From Mannheimia sp. USDA-ARS-USMARC-1261 (GTDB taxonomy: Bacteria > Pseudomonadota > Gammaproteobacteria > Enterobacterales > Pasteurellaceae), in contig NZ_CP006942.1 of NCBI RefSeq assembly GCF_000521605.1, forward strand, positions 2,046,001 through 2,110,000: DNA of 64,000 bases. The letters run 5' to 3'. Positions 39,004 to 47,858 of the stretch are shown here, piece after piece. Numbering within the stretch: position 1 is the first letter of the stretch; each line of letters begins with the position of its first letter. Below the pieces are notes generated by a model. It was not told where the DNA came from, did not search any database, and saw only the letters and a program-made list of their open reading frames with translations. Both the position numbers and the translations under genes were made by a program.

Positions 39004-41381
39004 TACGCCATCCTTTTGTTAAAATTAAACTGATATTCAGCCACTTTTTCGGCTACCACCGAACCGTCCAACTCCACAGTGATTTGATTTGCAATCGTAT
39101 GAGATTGCGAGGCAAGCCCTGCCTCAATCCCAGCTGAAATCGTTGCCCCAAAAGCCTGAAAGTCGGCTTGATAGGTGGATAGGGTTTGAGTAACCGAATC
39201 AACTTTAGGGCGTAACTCCTGTGATACTGCTTGCTGTAAATTTGGGATTGCACTAAGCACTCCTTGCATTGCACCTGTCGCAATATTAGGTACTGCAGGA
39301 TGTGGAGTAATCTGTGGTAATGTAGGCTTAAAATTCGCAACATTATGTGCCACAGTACTTGCTACACTAGGTAAATAGACCGCAGATGCTTGTTTAGCCT
39401 CATAAGACTTAATATCTTTCCGATACTGCTCAAGGGTTTCATTGCTGCGAAAAAAAGAATGAAAACGGCTACCTAAAATCTCTTTTTTGTACTCGTACAT
39501 TTTACGAGCTTGATAATTAGGGTCGTTTAATTGTGCTTTTCGCTCCTCACTCATCGGAGCTTGGTCTCCGTGTAGCATTGTGGCAACGCCCGCAACACTT
39601 GCAAACGAACCACCGACTGAAAGTAATTTACCTACTTTGCCTTTACCCCCACCGGCTTTTGATGATTTATCCAAAACATCACCAATTAGTCCGCCCTTGT
39701 CTTTTTTACCGGTTAATAAATCAAGCACACTTGATGCAGCAAGTGCTGCTCCAAAAATTTTAACGGCATCAGTCGCACCACTCACAAACTGGGTTAAATT
39801 AGGGTATTGGTTAGCATAATTAGTTAAAAGTTCTGCTAAAGAGCCTAATACACCGTTTACTTTCTCAAAATTCTCCATTTGAGCAAATTCAGTTGTATTT
39901 TTTAATGATTCAACTTTATGAGAATTAGTATCCCGAATAACAGCGTGAGAGGTTTCAACAGCTCCTTCACTATTCTGAATATCTTTCTGTACTTTTTCAC
40001 CTAATTGAACATTATTCTTTATCCCTAATAGAGCCATTAATGCTTGGCGATCAGAAATAATTTCTCCAATTGCCGTACCTTCAACTAAGTTTGTTAATTC
40101 ATTGAATAAGCGTTTCTGCTCTTCGCCTTTAGCAGTTTTAAGTTTAGCTTGTAGTTCTTGATAGCGTTTATCACTCCCGACAACGTCATCCATAATAGAC
40201 ATAAAAGCCTGCAAAGAGTCTTGTCCTTTTCTCTTGTAATGCTCCATAGATTTTGCCAAATCAATACCTTTGGTTTTACCCGTTTTCGGATCTTTATATT
40301 CAATATTTTTAAAACGCTCATTTGTTTCTTTAGCTGTAATCTTACCAAGCAGATTTACCAGATTATTACCTGCCTCATCGCTTGTACCGGCAGTGACACG
40401 AGCCTGTTGGTTTGCAATTAAAAGTCGCTCAAAGCCCTCAATACCACTCAAACCGGCTTGTTTTGCAGCTGCCATTTGTTGAGGCAACCAACTTGCCATA
40501 TTTGCAAGCTCAAAACTACCTGCTTGCCCGGCTGCAACAGCCATATCTAAGACTCGCCCAATATCCTCTTCTTTAATCCCAAATTGTTGCATTGAGGAAA
40601 TAGCAATTTGAGCCATATCATTTGCACTCGCCCCTGTTGCAACCGCACCTTTCTGCAACGTTGGGAGTAAATTAAGGGCAGTTTCAGTAGAAACAGCACC
40701 GGATGCAAGCAAAGCATCTAATGAGCTTAACGCCTCTTCTTTTGTGCCACCACCTATACTTGTCGCTTTCTGTACGGCATCAAGTAGTTCTTTCTTCCCA
40801 TCAATACGTCCCTTAACATCACGGTCTGAAAAGGCGGTATTCGCCACCATCGCAAGCTGTCTGTCAAATTCCATTTGATTTTTGGCAGGTTGGCGAGCCA
40901 TTGCTGCACCTGCAATAATACCCACCCCCACATTCCTTAATCCACGCCCTAACTGCCCGGCTTTATCTCCAAAACTCGTTTTCCCCAATTCCGCATTCAA
41001 TTCTTGCACACGTTTCTTTGTTGCCTCTGAGGCTCGGCGTAGCTCATTTTGCGAGGCAACCCCCGAGCGTTTTAAGCGGTCATAGGCGGCACGGGTTTGT
41101 TCAATTTCACGCTGAATAGCATTTTCCGAACGAATATCCAACACTTCACGGGCAGCATTAACCTTGCGAATATTGCGATAACTTTGTTCAAGTTTTCTAT
41201 GTGCAGTTGTCGTTTCATTAGCTACTTTCTGTGCTACCTGTGTTTGTGCATTACCACTTTGTTGTGCGGCTCGTTCGGTATCCTTAAAGGCTTTTTCTGC
41301 ATTTTTTGCGGTATCTTTAACCACCTTTGAGGCATTATCCACCGCAGTTAAAATCAGTTTTGCATTTAATTCTTTTGCCAT
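39003..41381 (-). CDS. Tail tape measure protein, Mu gp42
   Basis: The 792-residue protein has an N-terminal coiled coil (about residues 1-130), the tape-measure core (AMARQPAKNQMEFDRQLAMV, KEEALSSLDALLASGAVS, NDMAQIAISSMQQFGIKEED), and hydrophobic stretches. It sets tail length and is ejected with the DNA. The gene follows the tail-chaperone pair as usual, but a strong hairpin with a T run lies between them. Confidence 0.92.
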   Translation of the reverse strand: MAKELNAKLILTAVDNASKVVKDTAKNAEKAFKDTERAAQQSGNAQTQVAQKVANETTTAHRKLEQSYRNIRKVNAAREVLDIRSENAIQREIEQTRAAYDRLKRSGVASQNELRRASEATKKRVQELNAELGKTSFGDKAGQLGRGLRNVGVGIIAGAAMARQPAKNQMEFDRQLAMVANTAFSDRDVKGRIDGKKELLDAVQKATSIGGGTKEEALSSLDALLASGAVSTETALNLLPTLQKGAVATGASANDMAQIAISSMQQFGIKEEDIGRVLDMAVAAGQAGSFELANMASWLPQQMAAAKQAGLSGIEGFERLLIANQQARVTAGTSDEAGNNLVNLLGKITAKETNERFKNIEYKDPKTGKTKGIDLAKSMEHYKRKGQDSLQAFMSIMDDVVGSDKRYQELQAKLKTAKGEEQKRLFNELTNLVEGTAIGEIISDRQALMALLGIKNNVQLGEKVQKDIQNSEGAVETSHAVIRDTNSHKVESLKNTTEFAQMENFEKVNGVLGSLAELLTNYANQYPNLTQFVSGATDAVKIFGAALAASSVLDLLTGKKDKGGLIGDVLDKSSKAGGGKGKVGKLLSVGGSFASVAGVATMLHGDQAPMSEERKAQLNDPNYQARKMYEYKKEILGSRFHSFFRSNETLEQYRKDIKSYEAKQASAVYLPSVASTVAHNVANFKPTLPQITPHPAVPNIATGAMQGVLSAIPNLQQAVSQELRPKVDSVTQTLSTYQADFQAFGATISAGIEAGLASQSHTIANQITVELDGSVVAEKVAEYQFNFNKRMA

Positions 41382-41420
41382 TTTTAAAGTCTCATTAAAA
41401 TGATTTTAAAGTACAAAAAA

Positions 41421-41434
41421 GGGGCTTTCGCCCC
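41421..41434 (-). terminator. Terminator-like hairpin between the tail chaperone and tape measure genes
   Basis: On the minus strand GGGGC-GAAA-GCCCC is followed directly by TTTTTT. It touches the gp41' stop codon. It fits a rho-independent terminator with a GNRA-type loop and may lower tape-measure expression relative to tube and sheath. Confidence 0.7.
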
Positions 41435-41709
41435 TATTCAATTTTGCCACGCCGAGTAAAGACATAGCTTTCGTGTTTCACTTCACTATTCGCACCCATT
41501 GGGCTATGCGGTGTTTTTACGCCCTCACTCTCCAAGTAGCTCTCAATCCACGCAAATACCTCAAGCAACGGCATTTGCCACACTTGCTCGGCGGTGATTG
41601 CAAATTTTGAGAGTAAAATCACCGCTTGTCGGTACTGCTTAAAGGCTTCCGCTACGCCAAATCGGGATTTACCGGGCTTTCGCTTTGGCTCTCCCCATTT
41701 TCTAACCGC
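41434..41709 (-). CDS. Tail assembly chaperone, -1 frameshift extension (gp41'-like)
   Basis: This frame has no independent ribosome site. It is open from the AAAAAAG heptamer at 41709-41715 to TAG at 41434-41436 and adds 91 residues, beginning AVRKWGEPKRK and including FKQYRQAVILLSKFAITAE, to the first 101 residues of the upstream frame. The 192-residue fusion corresponds to lambda gpGT and Mu gp41', the long chaperone that binds the tape measure. The length and position fit the family. Confidence 0.85.
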   Translation of the reverse strand, partial: AVRKWGEPKRKPGKSRFGVAEAFKQYRQAVILLSKFAITAEQVWQMPLLEVFAWIESYLESEGVKTPHSPMGANSEVKHESYVFTRRGKIE

Positions 41710-42011
41710 TTTTTTCGCAACTCCAACGTTGCCTTAATCAACGTCCAATAGTCATCAGCGGCAAGGTTATCAAACAAAAATTGAGGGGTAACGGTTTCTT
41801 TGTCTAAGCCATCAAAGCTCACTTGCTGAGAAAGATAAGCCATATCAACCAACGTTTGCTCACGCTTTGATAAGGTTTCAGAGTCTTCCTCAAGCCCTAA
41901 ATCAGCCACCATTTCTTGGGCGGTGCATTGACCGCCCATTGTCAGCAGCCGCACCGTGCAATCACGATAGGTTACGCCGTTATGCTCTAAACCGAGTAGG
42001 GTGATTTTCAT
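41652..42011 (-). CDS. Tail assembly chaperone, Mu gp41-like
   Basis: The 119-residue protein starts at ATG 42011, which overlaps the tube gene stop (TAATG). It is the short chaperone of the gpG/gpGT type and terminates 54 bp past the slippery heptamer at 41709-41715. Most ribosomes should make this form. Its position between tube and tape measure is standard for contractile tails. Confidence 0.85.
   Translation of the reverse strand: MKITLLGLEHNGVTYRDCTVRLLTMGGQCTAQEMVADLGLEEDSETLSKREQTLVDMAYLSQQVSFDGLDKETVTPQFLFDNLAADDYWTLIKATLELRKKRLENGESQSESPVNPDLA
41709..41715 (-). other. -1 programmed frameshift site (A AAA AAG)
   Basis: In the gp41 frame the codons are CGA AAA AAG CGG, giving the X XXY YYZ heptamer A-AAA-AAG, one of the most efficient -1 slippery sites in bacteria. 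After the slip the frame is open to the end of gp41'. Confidence 0.85.
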
Positions 42012-42385
42012 TATTCTTCCACCTTACGTAATGCGTTAAGCTGAATATCACGCACCGATTCGCCATCAACGGTGTAAGATTCGCTCACATCAGTACTAAA
42101 ACAACCCAAATAAGAGGTGCGTTTTTCGCTATTATTGAGCGGATAACGGGTTAATTTCGCATTTTTGATATTAGCCCAATCAATATAAGTACCGTCTTGC
42201 GGCTCAACGGCGGTTACTGAAATGGTATGCTCTTCAATACCTTGCGAATAACCTCTCGCACGCCCCGAACTATTCATTGTTTTAACCAGCTTGCGACCTG
42301 TTACGGTTTTGACATCAAGTTTGGTAATTTCAATTTCAACGCCGTCCACCTCAAGCACGCACGAGCCTTCATATACAATCGACAT
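42011..42385 (-). CDS. Tail tube protein, Mu gp40 (gpM)
   Basis: The 124-residue protein matches Mu-like tail tube subunits (YEGSCVLEVDGVEIEITKLD, NSSGRARGYSQGIEEHTISV). Tube hexamers stack inside the sheath. It lies directly behind the sheath gene and overlaps the chaperone start by one base. Length is normal. Confidence 0.9.
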   Translation of the reverse strand: MSIVYEGSCVLEVDGVEIEITKLDVKTVTGRKLVKTMNSSGRARGYSQGIEEHTISVTAVEPQDGTYIDWANIKNAKLTRYPLNNSEKRTSYLGCFSTDVSESYTVDGESVRDIQLNALRKVEE

Positions 42386-42395
42386 CTAATACCCC

Positions 42396-43808
42396 CTATA
42401 AAATTAACGTAATTTTGTTGCGGATAACGTGTAAGCCATTGACCACATCAGCAGGAATTTCTAAATCCAAGTAAGTCGGGTCTTGAGCGTTACGCACCAC
42501 CAATAAGCGAGACTTCCACGCTTCCACGTTTTCAATCACTTCCTCGCCTTCGAGCTGATAAAGCACGTCTAAAATTTCCGAACGCACTTTCGCCACAATA
42601 CGGCGCGAGTTTTTCGCACGAGGAAAACGCAAACGCTGACGGGTTTGGATTGCTTTACGCACATAATCTAACGTGCGAATAGTGGTTAAATCCAAATAGC
42701 TTGGGTCGTCCGTATTGGTGGCGTTTTTGGTGTAAGTGGTAATCGCACGGGTAATCTGCACACGGCTTGCCACCACCTCAATCGGGCTTAAGCCGTGATA
42801 CAATGCTTGGTTTACTTCGGTAAATAGCGGTTTCTGTGAGTCATCTACCACCGTTAAACCTTTAATTTCAAGGGTATTCAACGGGCGAGCAGGATCTTCC
42901 TCACCCGCAATCACTGCACCAAGCCCTGCCGCAATCATTGCATTCGATTCGGTCGCACCTTTATACCAACCTACGATGATTCGCTCACTATTCAGGCTTG
43001 CGGTTAAGGTTGTGCCGGTGGCATAAGTGCCACGCCAACCCATCACGCCGATAGCCGGCTTATCTTCAATAGGGGCAGAAACCGACTCTAAATGGCTACG
43101 CAACGCAAGGGCATTTTCTTCATCAGAGAAAGGCGAAATAATCACGTTATAATGCGTACCAGCCACACTTGCCAATGCTGGAGCAAGTTGAGCATTACGC
43201 TGACCATTTTCAAATGCACGAGCTTCAAAGGTTAAACCTGTTGCGGTGTTGAGTGTTGCAAGCGTGATTTCATTGCCGATTTCGCCTTTCGCTTTTGCAG
43301 TGAGTCTCAGCGTGGTTTCGCTCTCCACACTTGCCACCACAGGGCTATAGCTTGCCGCATTGATCACATTCACCAAACGAGCAACGATAGCTTGAGCCTC
43401 TTCGCCTTTTGCAGCTGCCACCTCATAAGCCGTACCTGCAATCGTAATACGTACCACACCGGCATAAGTTACCGTACCGGTAAAGGTTACTTTACCTACT
43501 GCCGCAATACCGGCATCGTGGTCTTTCAAACCTACCACCGTTAAGCGGATTAAAGAGTTATTTTGGATTGCTTGACGAACCATTAAATGAGCCACCGAGC
43601 CTTTACCAAATAAGGCTTCTGCCTCTACATCGCTAAATAACTTATGCGGTGCAGTAAAAGCAGCATCACCGCCTGTCATCGGGGCAATAATCAACACTTC
43701 TTGCTCATTGTTCGGTAAGGTAGTGACGGCATCTTTATTATTGTATTCGGTCAGCACACTTGGTTTACGAATACTATTCGGGATTTGGTCAAATTCAATT
43801 TTAGACAT
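42396..43808 (-). CDS. Tail sheath protein, Mu gp39 (gpL)
   Basis: The 470-residue protein has the Mu-type sheath features: an N-terminus IEFDQIPNSIRKPSVLTEYN, GVMGWRGTYATGTTLTASLNS, and the C-terminal RLRFPRAKNSRRIVAKVRSE that interlocks subunits. The sheath contracts during infection. It overlaps the gp38-like gene by eight bases. Confidence 0.93.
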   Translation of the reverse strand: MSKIEFDQIPNSIRKPSVLTEYNNKDAVTTLPNNEQEVLIIAPMTGGDAAFTAPHKLFSDVEAEALFGKGSVAHLMVRQAIQNNSLIRLTVVGLKDHDAGIAAVGKVTFTGTVTYAGVVRITIAGTAYEVAAAKGEEAQAIVARLVNVINAASYSPVVASVESETTLRLTAKAKGEIGNEITLATLNTATGLTFEARAFENGQRNAQLAPALASVAGTHYNVIISPFSDEENALALRSHLESVSAPIEDKPAIGVMGWRGTYATGTTLTASLNSERIIVGWYKGATESNAMIAAGLGAVIAGEEDPARPLNTLEIKGLTVVDDSQKPLFTEVNQALYHGLSPIEVVASRVQITRAITTYTKNATNTDDPSYLDLTTIRTLDYVRKAIQTRQRLRFPRAKNSRRIVAKVRSEILDVLYQLEGEEVIENVEAWKSRLLVVRNAQDPTYLDLEIPADVVNGLHVIRNKITLIL

Positions 43809-43992
43809 TGCTTACCCCCTTGTCTTTTGTGCCTTTAGGCTCATTGCCTTTCACGACAATCAAATCGCCATCGGCAATGCGGCGTTGGTAGTAAAGGGTG
43901 TTTTCTACCTCAACGACCTCTTGTTCAATATAGTGATGCGGACGGTTCTCAACCGGCACACGCACCCCTTTAGCGGCTTTAACCTTTAGCAT
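43801..43992 (-). CDS. DUF2635 protein, Mu gp38-like
   Basis: The 63-residue protein begins MLKVKAAKGVRVPVENRPHH and fits the small DUF2635 family, always next to the sheath gene in Mu-like phages. It probably has a structural or assembly role. It overlaps both neighbours, by 14 bp with the gene before it and 8 bp with the sheath gene. Confidence 0.82.
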   Translation of the reverse strand: MLKVKAAKGVRVPVENRPHHYIEQEVVEVENTLYYQRRIADGDLIVVKGNEPKGTKDKGVSNV

Positions 43993-44245
43993 TTTTTACC
44001 TCCTCATAGCGTTTTTGTGCCAACAAATACCCTTCAAGCTCCCAGATTTTTGAGACTGCCTTGGCATGAGCGACACTTTCGCCAATCTCTACATCAAAGT
44101 TGGCTACATCTAAACAGGCACTTTCGCCAGTGACTTTATAACCATTTTTGAGTGTTAATACGCAAATTGTTAATGTGCCATTAACAACATATTGCTCATT
44201 AACAATCACACCTTTAATGTCATCAATAGTGAGTTTATTTTTCAT
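43979..44245 (-). CDS. Gp49 (N4/Sf6 gp66)-family phage protein
   Basis: The 88-residue protein contains LKNGYKVTGESACLDVANFD followed by a helical tail (AKAVSKIWELEGYLLAQKRY), the pattern of the phage Gp49/gp66 family of unknown function. This family is often found as an extra gene in structural clusters. It is not part of the standard Mu set, so it is an insertion between gp37 and gp38. It overlaps gp37 by four bases. Confidence 0.7.
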   Translation of the reverse strand: MKNKLTIDDIKGVIVNEQYVVNGTLTICVLTLKNGYKVTGESACLDVANFDVEIGESVAHAKAVSKIWELEGYLLAQKRYEEVKNAKG

Positions 44246-44880
44246 TTTTCCTCGCTTACCACCGTAACTGCGGTGGCTGCATTGTTATTCGGGTCAAAAA
44301 TCCGATTATTAAAGCCCGATAAATCGCCTTGCGGCTTATCTAGCTTGCCTTGGTACTGCTTAAAGATTTGCTCATTCGGCTCAACCCCTTCGGGGTATCT
44401 GCCATCATCAAGCACTTTGCACTCGTTGTAGCTGATCTCAAATTCGATGGCATAAGCAGAGAGTTTCTCTTTCTTTACTTCCGCATTATTCCAAATGGTG
44501 CGGATTCGCTTGGGTTGGATAGGGTGAACTAAACCGCCTAAGGTCTGATTAATCAGCAAGGTTTTTACTGCCCCCAATAGCTGATTAACACCGACCTCAC
44601 GACTTGTTACCCCACCTAAACGCCCGGCGGTCTGATTTCGCATTGAGCGGGTAATAACCAACACCACAAACACATCGGTGGTTTGATAGCGTTTGCCCCT
44701 TACCCCCATTGATTTAGCCTCAAACACCGAGCCACCGTAAGAGACAAGGCAAGCCGGCAAACGGCGAACATCTAACTGCTCATCGTTAATTTCTCCGGCA
44801 TAACCGGCAACGGCATACACCATTTTGCCTAAGCCCAGCGTTAAACGCTCAATCAAGGCTTGCTCAATTTTGCTAATCAT
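44242..44880 (-). CDS. Tail completion protein, Mu gp37-like (DUF1834)
   Basis: The 212-residue protein fits the DUF1834 family (IEQALIERLTLGLGKMVY, RRLPACLVSYGGS, RYQTTDVFVVLVITRS). In Mu gp37 is needed for tail completion. ATG 44880 overlaps the gp36 stop as ATGA; a start six codons earlier has no support. Confidence 0.85.
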   Translation of the reverse strand: MISKIEQALIERLTLGLGKMVYAVAGYAGEINDEQLDVRRLPACLVSYGGSVFEAKSMGVRGKRYQTTDVFVVLVITRSMRNQTAGRLGGVTSREVGVNQLLGAVKTLLINQTLGGLVHPIQPKRIRTIWNNAEVKKEKLSAYAIEFEISYNECKVLDDGRYPEGVEPNEQIFKQYQGKLDKPQGDLSGFNNRIFDPNNNAATAVTVVSEEK

Positions 44881-45302
44881 CTGCGGTCTCGCCCCCAAAT
44901 ACGGTTCCCCCCATTGAAAAACTGCACCGTGTTTTCACCATCTGCCGATTCAGCGGCAGCCTCTTCATCCAAACTCAATGACACTATGCCCTTAGAGATG
45001 TTTTCCAGCTCTTTTAAGCAAAGTTTGTAGCGGTTTTCCACCTCTTCGGTCATCGTTACTAATGATTTGCTGGTTAAATGATAACGAGCCAAATCACAGC
45101 AAATACGCTTTAAATTTTGCGGCACAGTCTTTAATGGTAGGCGGTAACGTCCACTTAAATAGCCATCAATTTGGCTGGACGAATCCGCTAAAGCTACTTC
45201 AAGAGTCGCTTCATCAACCACGCCTACCATTTCACGGTCGGTTAGCTCAATGGATTCCTGTTCGCCAATTCGCAACACGAAATCATCAACCAACGCATAC
45301 AT
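44877..45302 (-). CDS. Head-tail joining protein, Mu gp36-like (DUF1320)
   Basis: The 141-residue protein begins MYALVDDFVLRIGEQESIEL and has YLSGRYRLPLKTVPQNLKRI, the DUF1320 signature. It probably forms part of the neck. The C-terminus (NTVQFFNGGNRIWGRD) is the typical end. It abuts gp35 and overlaps gp37. Confidence 0.88.
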   Translation of the reverse strand: MYALVDDFVLRIGEQESIELTDREMVGVVDEATLEVALADSSSQIDGYLSGRYRLPLKTVPQNLKRICCDLARYHLTSKSLVTMTEEVENRYKLCLKELENISKGIVSLSLDEEAAAESADGENTVQFFNGGNRIWGRDRR

Positions 45303-45619
45303 TACGCATTACCCTCAACAACAGGCACAAACTCCAAATAAGGGTCGTTAGCTAATGTGATAATCTGCTCATCAGTTAAATCAGCACGAGCAATTTCCAC
45401 CGCCGTTTCTTTGTTAAAGCGATAACCACAACGCCCATAAGTTGCCTGTGGGTGGATAGATTTCAGCTTGATTTCAAAGGCGATAGGGTCAATCACCGCA
45501 CCGTCAGTTTTTGTTTCACCTTCAGGTGGTTGCGGTTGCTCATCAGCCTTAACTTCATCTTCAGGCGGAGTGTTTTCCTTTGGGTTCAAGGTTTCATCGT
45601 CTTTTTTCTTACGACTCAT
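45302..45619 (-). CDS. Mu gp35-like protein
   Basis: The 105-residue protein has a long Pro/Glu/Lys-rich, probably disordered N-terminus (residues 1-45) and a conserved C-terminal segment IHPQATYGRCGYRFNKETAV, as in Mu gp35 / HI1506-like proteins. It sits between the capsid and gp36 genes, where such proteins may decorate or complete the head. Function is unproven. Confidence 0.75.
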   Translation of the reverse strand: MSRKKKDDETLNPKENTPPEDEVKADEQPQPPEGETKTDGAVIDPIAFEIKLKSIHPQATYGRCGYRFNKETAVEIARADLTDEQIITLANDPYLEFVPVVEGNA

Positions 45620-45638
45620 ATTGCTATCCTCTCAAAAG

Positions 45639-45656
45639 GGGCGTATTGCTACGCCC
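45639..45656 (-). ncRNA. Hairpin downstream of the capsid gene (Mu-gpT-DE candidate)
   Basis: On the minus strand GGGCGTA-GCAA-TACGCCC is a 7-bp stem with a GNRA tetraloop, followed by CTTTTGAG and the gp35 ribosome site. It occupies the 47-bp gap after the gpT-type capsid gene. A conserved RNA motif called Mu-gpT-DE is known at this position in Mu-like phages; the match is by location and small size only. Confidence 0.45.
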
Positions 45657-45666
45657 GATTAACTTG

Positions 45667-46584
45667 TTATTCTGCAATCTGAGCAGAAACTGCGACTTTC
45701 AGCACTCCTTTTAACGGATTGCTTGTGCCATTAATAATATCTGCCTCAACCAACTGGCGAGCTGCATACTCAAGAGCCGGTGGCACTAAAATTGTGCTTG
45801 GGCGGATGTTCAGCAACTTGCCACCATCACCTTTAAGCATACGCATCTTAGCAATAACTGCCATCACAGTTTCTGCATTCAGCTCTGAGTTTTCTACACG
45901 ATGGATAAGCTGCCAGAAACCGAAACCGGCATTACCACGAGCACGTACACCCCATAAATATTCATCTTCCATAAAGACGGTGTCAGATTTTGAAGGGTCA
46001 AACTTCGTTTCAATTTCAGGCTTAGTGCGTTCTTGCCAAATTAACGGCTTAATCGCATGGGTATCGTCTAAAATATAAAATGCAGGCTTACCGCTTGCTG
46101 CACCGGTGGTAATATTGCTTTGGGTTTTGCTTGTGCCTGTACCGTCCACGTTTTCGTAAACAGGGTGGTCGGTGTCGAAGAAATTTTGACCGTCATAGCA
46201 AAGTGTCGATTTACCTTTTGCCAATAAACTAAACACTAAGTCATCCGGCAATTCCGCCGCACTTTGACCGGCTTGTTGTACAACCGGGGTAAATAAGCCA
46301 ACCTGATCGTCTTCAATATCGGTGCGGGCAATGCTGACGGTCGATTCAAAGGTTTTATTTTCAATCGACATCGCTTCCGCTTGCATTTTCTTGATTTGGC
46401 GTTTACCTACCCATTCACGCATTTTCGGGAATTGACCTAACCAGCCGTAAGTATTGGTTTTTGTCGAAGAACTAATCTTCATTGCCACCATTTCCCATTG
46501 CGGTTTAATTAAGGCTAAACCTGCACCAAATTCTTTTTTAAAAGCCGTATCTAAGGCTTGTAATAATTCTGATTTTTTAAACAT
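45667..46584 (-). CDS. Major capsid protein, Mu gp34 (gpT)
   Basis: The 305-residue protein matches the Mu major head subunit family (NTYGWLGQFPKMREWVGKR, SIARTDIEDDQVGLF, NIRPSTILVPPALE). It is an HK97-fold capsid protein. It starts on the last base of the protease/scaffold stop and is followed by a small hairpin. Length matches Mu gpT (305). Confidence 0.95.
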   Translation of the reverse strand: MFKKSELLQALDTAFKKEFGAGLALIKPQWEMVAMKISSSTKTNTYGWLGQFPKMREWVGKRQIKKMQAEAMSIENKTFESTVSIARTDIEDDQVGLFTPVVQQAGQSAAELPDDLVFSLLAKGKSTLCYDGQNFFDTDHPVYENVDGTGTSKTQSNITTGAASGKPAFYILDDTHAIKPLIWQERTKPEIETKFDPSKSDTVFMEDEYLWGVRARGNAGFGFWQLIHRVENSELNAETVMAVIAKMRMLKGDGGKLLNIRPSTILVPPALEYAARQLVEADIINGTSNPLKGVLKVAVSAQIAE

Positions 46585-47651
46585 TACTTCGCTTCCTCTT
46601 TGTATTTTTGAGCAAATTCATCAGGCGTTAAGCCCAACGTCTTAGCAGTTGCAATTTCCGCAGCCGATAACGCCACTTTCTCCGCACCTTTATTCGGGTC
46701 TTCACCGCCCGACTGCGTACCGTTTAATGCAGGGTTAGGTGTTACCGTTTTCAAAAAGTCCGATAACGCCACTAAATTCTGCTTACCTAAATTCTCCGCC
46801 CACTCTTTTTGAGCAGGTAATAAACGACCATCAGAGAGAGCAGTTTGGATTAACGCATCACGCTCTTTGTCGTTCATTTGCTGTTTTAAGCCATTTAATT
46901 CTGACTGCACCGCTTGTAAATCACTTAATGCCACATATTTAGCAGGGTCGGGGTTATTCACTTTGGCTGATAACGCCACAACATTGCCTTTCTCTTTGGC
47001 AAGCTCGGCATACACATCGCTCAACGCCACAGGGCTATCGCCTTTGGCTTTATCCAGTGCGGTCAGCTTTTCGGTAATCTGCTCATCGGTCGCATTTGCC
47101 GACAATGCAAATAATTTAATTAAGAGTTCTTTCATTTTTGGATTTTCCTCCTCGGGGGTTAAAAATTTGGCAAATTGGCTAGACATCGCAACCACCTCTT
47201 GCAGATTATGCAAGGCAGGGCGGTTAGTTAAGGCGGCATTAAGTACCTTAATTACCATTCCGCTGCCGTCTGTCAAAAACAGCGGTGAGAGGTAGCGGTA
47301 AACGCCGTCTTTAATCTCTTGAGTGGCTTGCGGTGTCCAACGTACATCGGCAAACAAGCCTTCGCCCGAGATATATTCCGCTTTGGTAATCCAACCCGCA
47401 GCAGGGTTGCCTTTGCCATTGTCTTGGATATACAAAGTCTGATGCTCATAATCAATCATCAGATCAATCGCAGTATTGTTAATATCATCGGCTAACGCAT
47501 AGCCATTCTCGTCACCTACATACCAACGTCCTCCACGCCCGTCTTGAGCCTCAAACCAACCAAAAGGGAAAAGTTGAATACGTCCGTTTGCCTCTTGGTT
47601 GAGTTTAAAACTCAATGCAATGGGGTTTAGTTTGAATTTATGCTTAAACAC
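46584..47651 (-). CDS. Head maturation protease and scaffold, Mu gp32 (gpI)
   Basis: The 355-residue protein has the phage protease I domain in its N-terminal half (LFPFGWFEAQDGRGGRWYVG, DLMIDYEHQTLY with a candidate His, YRYLSPLFLT) and a helical Ala/Lys/Gln-rich C-terminal half. In Mu the C-terminal part is also made separately as scaffold Z by internal initiation. It heads the capsid operon behind a terminator and a candidate late promoter. Confidence 0.92.
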   Translation of the reverse strand: MFKHKFKLNPIALSFKLNQEANGRIQLFPFGWFEAQDGRGGRWYVGDENGYALADDINNTAIDLMIDYEHQTLYIQDNGKGNPAAGWITKAEYISGEGLFADVRWTPQATQEIKDGVYRYLSPLFLTDGSGMVIKVLNAALTNRPALHNLQEVVAMSSQFAKFLTPEEENPKMKELLIKLFALSANATDEQITEKLTALDKAKGDSPVALSDVYAELAKEKGNVVALSAKVNNPDPAKYVALSDLQAVQSELNGLKQQMNDKERDALIQTALSDGRLLPAQKEWAENLGKQNLVALSDFLKTVTPNPALNGTQSGGEDPNKGAEKVALSAAEIATAKTLGLTPDEFAQKYKEEAK

Positions 47652-47722
47652 AAAAACACCTCAAAACAAATTAATGAGGTTAGAGAATAAATAATTGAGA
47701 AAAAAGAAAAGAGGGGAGCAAC

Positions 47723-47731
47723 TTCCACAAA
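47723..47731 (-). promoter_or_regulatory. Candidate late activator site before the protease gene
   Basis: On the minus strand TTTGTGGAA is followed by GTTGCTCCCCTCTTTTC. It lies 72 bp before the protease start and just past a terminator, the position of the Mu late promoter PI. Confidence 0.55.
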
Positions 47732-47858
47732 TTGCAAATTTTTAGGAAAAAGCAACCGCTTGGAATTAAGAAAGAAAGGCAACCTGTTTTAAAACGCTTT
47801 AAATCCGCTTTAAAAAATTTTAAAAAAGAAAGAATGATAAATCATACCACATAAAACA

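Noticed and set aside
40094-40482. Frames opposite or alongside the tape measure gene
   Set aside because: They are shadows of the 792-codon tape measure frame, without ribosome sites or recognisable products.
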